A DNA stretch of 64,000 bases. Source: Niastella koreensis GR20-10 (GTDB lineage: Bacteria > Bacteroidota > Bacteroidia > Chitinophagales > Chitinophagaceae). The position numbers and the translations under genes were made by a program. Within the stretch, counting starts at the first letter, position 1. Every line of letters begins with the position of its first letter. A model generated the notes under the pieces. That model saw only the letters and a list, made by a program, of their open reading frames with translations, was not told the DNA's origin and did no database searches. The stretch is taken from the NCBI RefSeq assembly GCF_000246855.1, contig NC_016609.1, forward strand, positions 7,638,744-7,702,743, written 5' to 3'. This document shows positions 34,743-43,321 of the stretch, piece by piece.

Positions 34743-35714
34743 TTAGTTTTCTGCTATTATGTATTCATGGTTCCTTGACACGACCTCCTTAGAACCATCA
34801 AAATTTTTAAACTCAACCGTCACAGGAATTGTATGCTTTCCCGGCTTTCCTTTAACCGTAAATTTATAGACAGCCACTGCATCCCCATTTAACTCAACTT
34901 CCTTTCCATCAATGGTAACTCTAGGATTTCTATCAAAAGTAAATGCGCCAATGCCTGCTGCAACTTCTATCGACTGACCAGCTTTCACATAGCTGCTGCT
35001 TAAAGCTGAAAATGCCTCAAACTTAGTATATCCACAAGGAGTAGGGATTTTAGCACGACAGTAATGAATAAATTCTTTTTCAGTTACCAACACATCACTT
35101 TCTATTTTATTCAACATGATCATCGCCATTAACGAGGAGCTTTTGCTAAAACTTTCTGTAAGCCATTTATTTTTATAATCACTTCGCTGGTTAGCTGTTA
35201 AACTATCCGTATACCCAGGCAACAATGGAATAACTCTGAGAAAATAATTAAGCTCAGTTACATAAGGCCTTGTAATAGTAGCCTCCCCTGGAAACATCAC
35301 TGTAAAACAGTTGTCTCTAAAAGCAACCAGTAAGTTCAATAGTTTCCCTCCAACTTCATTTGTATCATGTAGCCCTTTAACAACAGGAACATATTCCAGC
35401 TTAAAACTATCCGACTGCTTTATGAGATCCGATTTTATGATTTTAAGTAGGCCTTTTATGCTGTCTGCATATAATTTAACCTGCTCAGCTTTTGGCTCCC
35501 ATATATCAGCATGGTAAGCTGTACCCGGATCCTTCTGCATTTCTCTTAAATTCGTATAAACCAGATTACTTTCAAGCTGTGAAATTCTATTCGCATATTC
35601 CAAACTCCGGTTTATCGCCTTCAATTGCTCCCGATTTTCTACTGGCCGGCAACCCACCAGCAAAACGACAATAACGGTAGGAATGATCAGGGCTTTTTTC
35701 ATTGTCATAAGCAT
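34743..35714 (-). CDS. GldM-like lipoprotein, paralogue 1 of 4
   Basis: 323 residues, first of the array. MLMTMKKALIIP offers three Met starts, of which MKKALIIPTVIVVLLVGC is the ideal lipoprotein signal (lipobox LVGC, then RPVEN). Helical D1-like region (KAEQVKLYADSIKGLLKIIK, SSSLMAMIMLNKIESDVLVT) and D2-like beta-domain (LSSSYVKAGQSIEVAAGIGA, NPRVTIDGKEVEL, GKPGKHTIPVTVEFKN). It is divergent from the patatin at 35833, with about 120 bp for both promoters. Mature lipoproteins with acidic residues soon after the Cys may be surface-exposed in Bacteroidota. Confidence 0.7.
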   Translation of the reverse strand: MLMTMKKALIIPTVIVVLLVGCRPVENREQLKAINRSLEYANRISQLESNLVYTNLREMQKDPGTAYHADIWEPKAEQVKLYADSIKGLLKIIKSDLIKQSDSFKLEYVPVVKGLHDTNEVGGKLLNLLVAFRDNCFTVMFPGEATITRPYVTELNYFLRVIPLLPGYTDSLTANQRSDYKNKWLTESFSKSSSLMAMIMLNKIESDVLVTEKEFIHYCRAKIPTPCGYTKFEAFSALSSSYVKAGQSIEVAAGIGAFTFDRNPRVTIDGKEVELNGDAVAVYKFTVKGKPGKHTIPVTVEFKNFDGSKEVVSRNHEYIIAEN

Positions 35715-35832
35715 ATTTCCCGCTAACGGAAATAATCAGGGGATATTTTTCCCGAAACCAGAATTTAAAGCAGGGAAATGTTAAAATAATTGGATAAAAG
35801 CATCTACATTGTATGCCTGAAATTCACATTCG

Positions 35833-36606
35833 ATGGTAAAAACAGGGATCGTTTTAAGTGGTGGCGGCGTTAGAGGATTTGCCCACCTGGGCTTGTTGCA
35901 GGTATTGGAAGAATTACAAATTCAACCCTATGCTATATCCGGCGTAAGCGCCGGCGCCATCGTGGGCGCCCTGTATGCAGCCGGCCATTCTCCCCAAAAA
36001 ATCCGCGACCTCCTGAAAAAGAACTCCTATTTCGGCTGGACGAGCTTTCTGGTGAATAAAGACGGTCTGTTTTCCATGAAAGTGCTGCGCAAGGCCCTTC
36101 AAACCCTCATCCCCGACAACTCCTTCGAAAGCCTGCATAAAAAACTCTACATCACCGCTACCGATTTTGCCAATAACGAAACCATTACTTTTTCAAAAGG
36201 CCAACTTATTGAAGCGGTGATTGCCTCCGCTTCGGTGCCGGTAATTTTTGAACCGGTAAAAATTGACGACCATATCCTGGTTGATGGCGGCCTCCTGAAC
36301 AACTTTCCGGTTGAACCACTTGAAAACAACTGCGATGTGCTCATTGGCTGTTACGTAAATAACATCCCCAAAGGCCGGGGTAATGGCAAACGCTTCGGGA
36401 AAATGAACATGATCGAAAAATGCTTTCACATGGCCATCGCTCCCGTTGTTTATAGTAAAGCAGAACGGCTCGATCTTTTCCTGGAACCTGACCTGCACGA
36501 GTTTGGAATGTTCGATGTAAATAAAGCCGATAAGATCTATGAAGCCGGCTATAACGCTGCATTAAAACACAAAGATCAATTGTTACGCCTACAACAAAAC
36601 CCTTAG
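35833..36606 (+). CDS. Patatin-like phospholipase (RssA type)
   Basis: 257 residues. Oxyanion-hole motif GIVLSGGGVRGFAHLG at the N-terminus, nucleophile Ser in ISGVSAGAIVG (GxSxG), and the Asp of the catalytic dyad in LVDGGLLNNFP. No signal peptide or TM helix, so it is cytoplasmic. It belongs with small bacterial patatins that hydrolyse acyl lipids. The start at 35833 puts the GGGVRG loop at residue 10, as in homologues. Unrelated in function to the divergent GldM-like array as far as can be seen. Confidence 0.9.
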   Translation: MVKTGIVLSGGGVRGFAHLGLLQVLEELQIQPYAISGVSAGAIVGALYAAGHSPQKIRDLLKKNSYFGWTSFLVNKDGLFSMKVLRKALQTLIPDNSFESLHKKLYITATDFANNETITFSKGQLIEAVIASASVPVIFEPVKIDDHILVDGGLLNNFPVEPLENNCDVLIGCYVNNIPKGRGNGKRFGKMNMIEKCFHMAIAPVVYSKAERLDLFLEPDLHEFGMFDVNKADKIYEAGYNAALKHKDQLLRLQQNP

Positions 36607-36944
36607 CCCCCTCTAAGGCCTTTATTTCCTCAGGCACAATATTTTCACTGAATACTTATAACCCGAACCCATATCCCTAATTGATCTAAGTCAATAAACT
36701 CACGGTTAGGCGGTGGAATCCGCGCTATACGGCCGTTTCAGGATAAATTAGTAGTATAACAAAGTTGCTGTTTTAAAAATTTGGTCTAAATTAAATAAGA
36801 GTTAACCCATACCCTCCACATTTGCCTGTAAATAAAATGTTTCAACTTTCGTTTTTTTGAATGGGCAATTTCTATTGTTCGCGCATATCCAAATCACTAA
36901 TCAACGTAATTGAATGTATACATTAACCTTAAACGCTTTCCCAT
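36607..36944. other. Intergenic region, no gene seen
   Basis: 338 bp between patatin and FIST genes. AT-rich, no open frame with protein character and no strong hairpin found. It presumably contains the promoter of the FIST-kinase operon. Confidence 0.5.
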
Positions 36945-38084
36945 ATGCAAACTACCCTGCTGTTATACAACGACAATAAGCTGGAAACCCAAAACGAAAC
37001 AGCCAGTGCCAATCTTTCCAAATCCCAACTGGTACTGGGTTTTGGCGGCAAAGAAGTTATTTCCTCCCAGCCAGTATATGAAAAATTAAAAGCAACCTTT
37101 CCCGAAGCGCACATTGTATTATGTTCCACTGCCGGCGAGATCATCAACAGCCGCGTAAACGATAATTCTGTATCCATTGCGGCTATTGAACTGGAAAAAA
37201 CTTCTATTCAACCGGTTATAGTAAACATCCAGGATTACAATAACAGTTATGAAGCGGGTAAGGCATTAATCCGGCTGATCAACTTCGACAACCTTTCCTA
37301 CATCCTGGTTATTTCTGATGGCAGTACCGTAAATGGCAGCGAACTGGTGCGCGGTATTAACGAACTGGTAAATGACCGGGTACCGGTTACCGGTGGCCTG
37401 GCGGGCGATGGCACGAATTTTCAATCGACCGTGGTTGGACTGAATGAAAAACCTTCTACCGGAAATATAGTAGCCATTCCATTTTATGGCCAGCACTTTG
37501 TAGTTTCTCATGCCTCCATGGGCGGCTGGGAAATCTTTGGCCCCGAGCGAACCGTTACAAAATCTATAGCTAATCAGTTATTTGAAATAGAAGGACAAAA
37601 AGCGCTTGACCTGTATAAAACCTATCTCGGCCCGTATGCCGATGAATTACCGGGATCAGCCCTGCTGTTCCCACTGGGTGTTAAAATACAGGATGAAGAT
37701 GTTCCTATTGTACGCACCATTCTTTCCATTGACCAGGAAACCGGTAGCATGGTATTTGCCGGCGATGTTCCCAATGGCTCGAAGGTGCGGTTTATGAAAG
37801 CAAATTTTGATAAACTGGTTGATGCCGCTACCCATGCAGCTGGCCAGGCTTTTAAAAAACTTCCAGGGGCGCCACAACTTGCTTTATTGATCAGCTGTGT
37901 AGGCCGCAAGGTTATTTTAGGCAAACGTACCGAAGAAGAGGTAGAGGCTGTTGCTGACACATTTGGTAACCAAACTTTGCTCACCGGCTTTTACTCTTAT
38001 GGCGAAATTTCGCCTTTTAATGACCACGCAAAATGCGAATTGCATAATCAAACAATGACCATTACAACCTTTGACGAGATATAA
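36945..38084 (+). CDS. FIST domain sensory protein
   Basis: 379 residues with FIST-N (about 30-230, containing TFPEAHIVLCSTAGEI, SDGSTVNGSELVRGI, PVTGGLAGDG) and FIST-C (about 235-370, containing ALDLYKTYLGPYADELPGSA, LALLISCVGRKVILGKRTEE, GFYSYGEISPF). FIST modules are predicted small-molecule (possibly amino-acid) sensors. No TM helix. It is 7 bp upstream of a large hybrid histidine kinase gene, so it likely feeds that kinase. Confidence 0.88.
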   Translation: MQTTLLLYNDNKLETQNETASANLSKSQLVLGFGGKEVISSQPVYEKLKATFPEAHIVLCSTAGEIINSRVNDNSVSIAAIELEKTSIQPVIVNIQDYNNSYEAGKALIRLINFDNLSYILVISDGSTVNGSELVRGINELVNDRVPVTGGLAGDGTNFQSTVVGLNEKPSTGNIVAIPFYGQHFVVSHASMGGWEIFGPERTVTKSIANQLFEIEGQKALDLYKTYLGPYADELPGSALLFPLGVKIQDEDVPIVRTILSIDQETGSMVFAGDVPNGSKVRFMKANFDKLVDAATHAAGQAFKKLPGAPQLALLISCVGRKVILGKRTEEEVEAVADTFGNQTLLTGFYSYGEISPFNDHAKCELHNQTMTITTFDEI

Positions 38085-38091
38085 ATGCGAT

Positions 38092-41000
38092 ATGAGTTTC
38101 AATAAACTTCTTGAACGGCAAATTAAAAAATACCTTCCTGAAGATTATTTTTTGGAGGAGCACCTGAACCGTTTTATTCAGGCGGTACATGATTCGTACG
38201 AAGAATACGAACGCGACCGTAAGCTGTTTAACCATGCGTTCGCGTGCAGTGAAAAAGAGTACATGGAAATAAATGAACAATTAAAAAGAGAAGCCAAACT
38301 AAAGCACGCTTCCATTCAGCACTTAAAGGAAACTATTAATAAGTTCAAGGGCAGCGATGACCTGAATTACAACGAAACCGACGACCTCTCCGATATTATC
38401 AATTACCTGGAGCATGAACTGCAGGAAAAGAAAAAAGCAGACATCCTGCTGCAACAATCTGAAAAAAGGTTACGCCTTGCCTTGCAAACCATAGACGACA
38501 ACGTTTGGGAATATCATTTTCCTTCCCGGACCATGACCTTTGCCGTTAACGAAAAATCGATCCTCGATCTTGACCGGAATGTTTATGAAGGAAATGAAAA
38601 CCTCGTTTGGTGGCAAACCATTGTGGAAGAGGACCGGCCTATCGCCATTGAAACCTTTCAGAAGTACATGAGCGGGGAGATCTCCAAACATTGTGTTGAA
38701 TACCGGGTAAAATTGAAAGATGGGTCAACAAGGTGGATCCTTAACCGCGGAGGTGTGATTAGTAAATCGAAAAATGGTAAACCCGTTACCATTATTGGTA
38801 CCCTCACCGATATTCAAAACTATAAAAATATTCAGGGCGAATTGACTGCCACTGCCAACCGCCTTAGTCATTTGCTCATTAACCTGCAAACCGGCGTATT
38901 GCTGGAAGATGAAAATGGTAAGGTGGTGCTTACCAATAAAAAATTCACCGATTTCTTCGCCTATCCCGGTTCACCCGAAACACTGGTAGGCATTGAATGT
39001 ACCGAACTGTACGAAAGCAGTACTGCCTTATTTAAACATCCGCTTGAATTTATAACGAATACCGCCCGGCATTTAAAAGCCCGCCAGCCGGTAAATAATG
39101 AGGAATTAAAAATGGCGGATGGCCGCGTACTGGAAAGAAACTACATTCCATTATTTATTGACGATGTATACCGCGGCCACTTATGGACGTACAACGACAT
39201 CACCGAAAGAAAAAGATCGGAAATAAAACTGAAGCGGCAGGAAGAAAAGTACCGGAGCATTATCGCCAATATGAACCTGGGCCTTATTGAGGTTGATCTT
39301 GAACAAAACATCCGCTATGTGAATCAAAGCTTTTGCTTTATGAGCGGGTATGAAGAGCATGAACTGATAGGCCAAAATGCATCGGACCTTTTCGTGAAGG
39401 AGGAGAATAAGGAGATGGTTGAAAACAAGAACGACCTGCGGCAAACCGGGCTCTCCGATGCCTATGAAATGAACGTCAATACCAAACATAGTGATTCCCA
39501 CTGGTGGTTAGTTTCCGGAGCTCCTTTATACAACGACAAGCAACAACATATCGGTTCTATTGGCATTCACCTGGATATTACGGAGCAAAAGATGCTGCAA
39601 CGCCAGCTGGAAGAGGCCAAAAAGATCGCCGAAAAATCGGTTCATGCCAAAGACCTGTTCCTGGCTAACATGAGCCATGAAATAAGAACGCCCATGAACG
39701 CCATCCTGGGCATGAGCAAACAATTGCAAAAGACCATTCTTAATCAACAGCAGCAGTCGTTCCTGGAGATCATTGGCACCGCAGCAGAAAACCTGCTGGT
39801 GATCATCAACGATATTCTCGACTTTTCAAAACTGGAAGCCGGCAAGGTTACGCTGGAAGAGATCGGGTTCAACATGCACGACCTGGTAACCAATACCAGC
39901 CGGGTGTTAAAATTAAAGGCAGAAGAAAAAGGGCTCATGTTTGAAGTAACGGTTCATCCCGGCGTGGCCAATGTTTTAAAAGGCGACCCCTACCGCATCA
40001 ACCAGGTGCTGATGAACCTGCTCAGCAACTCCATCAAATTCACTAAACGCGGCAGGGTTGCGCTGGAATGCATGCTTTATAGAAGCAAACCCGATCTGCA
40101 GGAACTGGATATCATCATCAGCGATACCGGTAAGGGCATGGATGAAGCCTATTTAAAAAATCTCTTCAATAAATTCAGCCAGGAAGATGAAAGCATTGCC
40201 CGCAGTTATGGCGGCACTGGCCTTGGCATGAGCATTGTAAAACAACTGGTTGAACTGATGAACGGCACCATTGAGGTGCAAAGTAAAAAGGGCGAAGGCA
40301 CCACGGTCACCATTCAATTGTCTTTTCCAAAAGGTTCCGAAAGCGATCTGCCTAAAAAAGACAACAGCCATGTGGAAGCCCATATTCTGGCCGATAAAAA
40401 AATCTTAGTGGTAGAAGATAATGAAATGAACCGGATAGTTGCTGAAACCATCCTGAACCAATATGGCGCAACCATTTCAGAAGCGGTGAATGGCATGGAC
40501 GCAATCGACGCCCTTCGCCATAACCATTTTGATATTGTATTGATGGATATTCAAATGCCGGTAATGGATGGGTTGGAAGCTACCCGCCATGTAAGGCAGG
40601 AACTGGCATCGAACATCCCCATCATTGCGCTTACCGCCAATGCCGTAAAAGGTGAAATGGAAAAATGCATTCAGGCCGGCATGAACGATTATTTAAGCAA
40701 GCCTTTTGAGGAAGAAGACCTGATACGCCTGATTGCAAAATGGCTGGGCAGGGAAACACATTTTGGTCCGGTAAAATTAACTGAGGTAACAGATACACCA
40801 TTGTACGACCTGTGCAAGCTGAAACAAATTACCCGCGGCGATGAAAAGTTCATAATTAAAATGCTGCAGGTTTTCATCAGTGAAACCACCACCAGCCTTA
40901 CCAACCTGGAACAGGCTTTTGAACAAAAAGATATTAAACAGGTACAATTTCTGGCGCATCGCATGAAGTCATCGCTCAACAACCTGAACATTTGTTCAGC

Positions 41001-41145
41001 AGGCAGCATTGCCGAAAAAATTGAAAAGGGCGATTGGGCAGCATGCGATTTCCCGGCATTGCAAAAACAAATCATTGCACTCAGAAAGGTCATTGATAAA
41101 GTGATCCCGATGATCATGGCCGATTACGCTGAACTCCATTGCTGA
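38092..41145 (+). CDS. Hybrid histidine kinase: PAS repeats, HisKA, HATPase, REC, Hpt
   Basis: 1017 residues from the ATG at 38092; an upstream in-frame TTG (38071) overlaps the FIST gene and is not preferred. An N-terminal coiled coil (to about 115) is followed by three PAS-type domains (about 120-245, 250-375, 385-510). HisKA: His529 in NMSHEIRTPMNA. HATPase: DTGKGMDEAYL and YGGTGLGMSIV. Receiver: Asp819 in VLMDIQMPVMDG. Hpt: His956 in FLAHRMKSSLNN. No TM helix, so signal input is cytosolic. A phosphorelay through Asp819 and His956 to an unknown external regulator is expected. Operon with the FIST sensor gene. Confidence 0.92.
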   Translation: MSFNKLLERQIKKYLPEDYFLEEHLNRFIQAVHDSYEEYERDRKLFNHAFACSEKEYMEINEQLKREAKLKHASIQHLKETINKFKGSDDLNYNETDDLSDIINYLEHELQEKKKADILLQQSEKRLRLALQTIDDNVWEYHFPSRTMTFAVNEKSILDLDRNVYEGNENLVWWQTIVEEDRPIAIETFQKYMSGEISKHCVEYRVKLKDGSTRWILNRGGVISKSKNGKPVTIIGTLTDIQNYKNIQGELTATANRLSHLLINLQTGVLLEDENGKVVLTNKKFTDFFAYPGSPETLVGIECTELYESSTALFKHPLEFITNTARHLKARQPVNNEELKMADGRVLERNYIPLFIDDVYRGHLWTYNDITERKRSEIKLKRQEEKYRSIIANMNLGLIEVDLEQNIRYVNQSFCFMSGYEEHELIGQNASDLFVKEENKEMVENKNDLRQTGLSDAYEMNVNTKHSDSHWWLVSGAPLYNDKQQHIGSIGIHLDITEQKMLQRQLEEAKKIAEKSVHAKDLFLANMSHEIRTPMNAILGMSKQLQKTILNQQQQSFLEIIGTAAENLLVIINDILDFSKLEAGKVTLEEIGFNMHDLVTNTSRVLKLKAEEKGLMFEVTVHPGVANVLKGDPYRINQVLMNLLSNSIKFTKRGRVALECMLYRSKPDLQELDIIISDTGKGMDEAYLKNLFNKFSQEDESIARSYGGTGLGMSIVKQLVELMNGTIEVQSKKGEGTTVTIQLSFPKGSESDLPKKDNSHVEAHILADKKILVVEDNEMNRIVAETILNQYGATISEAVNGMDAIDALRHNHFDIVLMDIQMPVMDGLEATRHVRQELASNIPIIALTANAVKGEMEKCIQAGMNDYLSKPFEEEDLIRLIAKWLGRETHFGPVKLTEVTDTPLYDLCKLKQITRGDEKFIIKMLQVFISETTTSLTNLEQAFEQKDIKQVQFLAHRMKSSLNNLNICSAGSIAEKIEKGDWAACDFPALQKQIIALRKVIDKVIPMIMADYAELHC

Positions 41146-41358
41146 TATTGATAACCAGTTGAAAATATTGATTTAACAGGTATCTTTTTATGATTTTTAT
41201 GCCATTTCAATAATAGTAACGACCTTTGCTTCGTCTATCTATCTCCATTCCTGCGTTCTTAATACTTGCCATAACCTGAAAAGTTAGTACGGCACTATTT
41301 GCCCTGGTGTACAATCCGGGCATAATTGTTTATTTATGTTAATTAAGAAGAATGAGTT

Positions 41359-42633
41359 ATGGAACAACCAGTAAAAAAAGTCGTTATTGTCGGTGGCGGT
41401 TTTGCCGGCATTAACCTTATCAAACATCTTTGTAAAGACAGCCGCTTTCAAGTTACCCTGGTAGACAAAAACAACTATTCCTTTTTTCCTCCGCTGCTAT
41501 ACCAGGTAGCAACCGCGTTTATTGAACCCTCCAATATCAGTTATCCATTTCGCAGATTGTTTCAGGAGAAAACCAACCTGCGGTTTCATATGGGTTCCCT
41601 GTTGAAGGTAAATCCGGAGCAGAACACTATTGAAACAGACACCGGCATGGTAGATTACGATTACCTGGTGCTGGCTATGGGTACGGAAAGTAATTACTTT
41701 GGTATGGAACGCGTAAAGGCCCACTCGCTGCCTATGAAAAGCATCGATGACGCGCTTAACCTGCGCAACCATTTATTGCTGAACATGGAAGAGGCAGTAC
41801 ATACCGACGACTTTAAAGAAAAAGAAAAGCACCTGAATATAGTGATCTGTGGTGGCGGGCCTACCGGTGTTGAACTGGCCGGCATGCTGGCCGAGCTGGG
41901 GCGTAATATTGCCTTAAAAGAATACCCTGAAATTAAAGACCTGCGCTCACACCTTTACCTGATAGACGCAGGTAAGGCATTACTGGGACCCATGAGTGAA
42001 AAATCACAACAGGAGGCTACCAGGGTTTTAAAAAAATTGGGCGTGCATGTGATCAACAATACCGCCGTAAAAGATTATCAGGACGATATAGTTTATCTGA
42101 GCGACGGAAGAACCATTCCCACCAAGGTACTGATCTGGGCCTCTGGTGTAATTGGCCGGGAGGTGCCTGGGCTGCCGGCTGCTGTTATTGGCCGGGGCAG
42201 AAGGGTATTGGTTGATGAGTTTAATAAAGTGCAGGGCTCGCAGAACATTTTTGTGGTAGGTGACCTTTGTTTGCAAACAACCGATAAAAATTTTCCCAAT
42301 GGCCATCCCCAGTTAGCCCAGGTGGCTATTCAACAGGGTACCCTGCTGGGAAAAAACCTCACTAGGTTACTTGACAACAATCCCATGAAGCCTTTTGCCT
42401 ACAACGATAAAGGCAGCATGGCCATTATTTCAAAATTTAAAGCCGTGTGCGACCTTCCCAAATTCTTCTTTAAGGGTTTTGGCGCCTGGCTGGTTTGGCT
42501 GTTCATTCACATTATTCCATTAATTGGTTTCCGTAATAAAGTGAAACTGGCCTTTAGCTGGGGCTGGTCGTTTATTACCAACGACCCCACCTTGCGATTG
42601 ATCATTCGCCCGCGTAAACAGGATGTGCAGTGA
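41359..42633 (+). CDS. Type II NADH dehydrogenase (NAD(P)/FAD-dependent oxidoreductase)
   Basis: 424 residues. FAD-binding Rossmann motif VVIVGGGFAGINLIKHL at residues 8-24, NADH-binding motif VICGGGPTGVELAGMLAEL near residue 165, the FAD-contact FVVGDLC near 310, and a C-terminal amphipathic/hydrophobic region (WLVWLFIHIIPLIGF) that anchors it to the inner membrane. It oxidises NADH and reduces quinone without pumping protons. The start has an upstream AATTAAGAAGAATGAGTT leader. A strong terminator at 42672 follows. Confidence 0.92.
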   Translation: MEQPVKKVVIVGGGFAGINLIKHLCKDSRFQVTLVDKNNYSFFPPLLYQVATAFIEPSNISYPFRRLFQEKTNLRFHMGSLLKVNPEQNTIETDTGMVDYDYLVLAMGTESNYFGMERVKAHSLPMKSIDDALNLRNHLLLNMEEAVHTDDFKEKEKHLNIVICGGGPTGVELAGMLAELGRNIALKEYPEIKDLRSHLYLIDAGKALLGPMSEKSQQEATRVLKKLGVHVINNTAVKDYQDDIVYLSDGRTIPTKVLIWASGVIGREVPGLPAAVIGRGRRVLVDEFNKVQGSQNIFVVGDLCLQTTDKNFPNGHPQLAQVAIQQGTLLGKNLTRLLDNNPMKPFAYNDKGSMAIISKFKAVCDLPKFFFKGFGAWLVWLFIHIIPLIGFRNKVKLAFSWGWSFITNDPTLRLIIRPRKQDVQ

Positions 42634-42636
42634 TGG

Positions 42637-42670
42637 GTTGACAAGTTAACGAATTGACGGAGTTAACACG
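42637..42670. repeat. GTTRAC octamer repeat tract
   Basis: GTTGACAA GTTAACGA ATTGACGG AGTTAACA: four degenerate 8-bp units of the GTTRACNN type, four bases after the NADH dehydrogenase stop codon. The same octamer family occurs at 49021, 49577 and 54575. Confidence 0.6.
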
Positions 42671-42671
42671 G

Positions 42672-42707
42672 AAAACGGGCTTCACGCAAACGCATGAAGC
42701 CCGTTTT
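42672..42707. terminator. Bidirectional terminator between convergent genes
   Basis: AAAACGGGCTTCA (42672-42684) pairs perfectly with TGAAGCCCGTTTT (42695-42707) around a 10-base loop, followed by TTTATAATTT. The A-run on the left supports use on the minus strand too. Confidence 0.92.
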
Positions 42708-42728
42708 TATAATTTGAACTTATTATTT

Positions 42729-43223
42729 CTACCAGGTTTTCCTGACTACAGCTGTTTTTGATATGCTGTCGTGCCAGGGCATATAACCTAAACCGCTAAA
42801 TAATTCAAACGGAATTGCTCTGCAGATGCTGCGCACCAGCGCATGCTTAAAAGTGAACGGGGTGCCATCCTGGGTAATAGCAATGGTGTTGGTAGAAAGT
42901 TTACCTATGGTTCTGCCATTCATGGCAGTTTCGCAAACCGTATAATAAATCATTGTAATAAGTAAAGACATGGCTGCCCTTACCAGTAAGACATTCATAT
43001 TCAGGGTCATGACGGCATCTGCGCCTAAATATTTTTGCGGGTCCACGCCGCCTGTAGCCTTGGCAATAACAGTCCAGGCAACAGTAATAATATTAATGAG
43101 CACCATCAGAACGATCTGGTCGATCAGATAATTCGCTAAACGTAAGCCCCGGCCCGCAGGGTCAACATACCCCAGTTCATTCTGTTCTTCCTGCAATAAA
43201 TCGGTTTGATCCTGATAGTCCAT
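42729..43223 (-). CDS. RDD-family membrane protein
   Basis: 164 residues. RDD marks: RGLRLANYLIDQIVLMVLIN (Arg and Asp in TM1), ETAMNGRTIGKLSTN, and KHALVRSICRAIPFELFSGL. About three TM helices (LMVLINIITVAWTVI, LLVRAAMSLLITMIYYTV). Function of RDD proteins is generally unknown; some are transporters or cofactors for ion homeostasis. Single gene between two terminators, probably expressed alone. Confidence 0.85.
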   Translation of the reverse strand: MDYQDQTDLLQEEQNELGYVDPAGRGLRLANYLIDQIVLMVLINIITVAWTVIAKATGGVDPQKYLGADAVMTLNMNVLLVRAAMSLLITMIYYTVCETAMNGRTIGKLSTNTIAITQDGTPFTFKHALVRSICRAIPFELFSGLGYMPWHDSISKTAVVRKTW

Positions 43224-43267
43224 GGTATTGGAATTTTTGCAAAAGTAACACAGCTATTCCAAAAAGA

Positions 43268-43303
43268 AAAAGGGTGAACGGCCCAAAACCCGTTCACCCT
43301 TTT
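43268..43303 (-). terminator. Terminator after the S46 peptidase gene
   Basis: AAAAGGGTGAACGG (43268-43281) pairs perfectly with CCGTTCACCCTTTT (43290-43303), loop of 8, with a T-run on both strands. It sits between the S46 stop (43322) and the RDD start (43223). Confidence 0.92.
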
Positions 43304-43321
43304 TAATTGTATGTTAATTGA

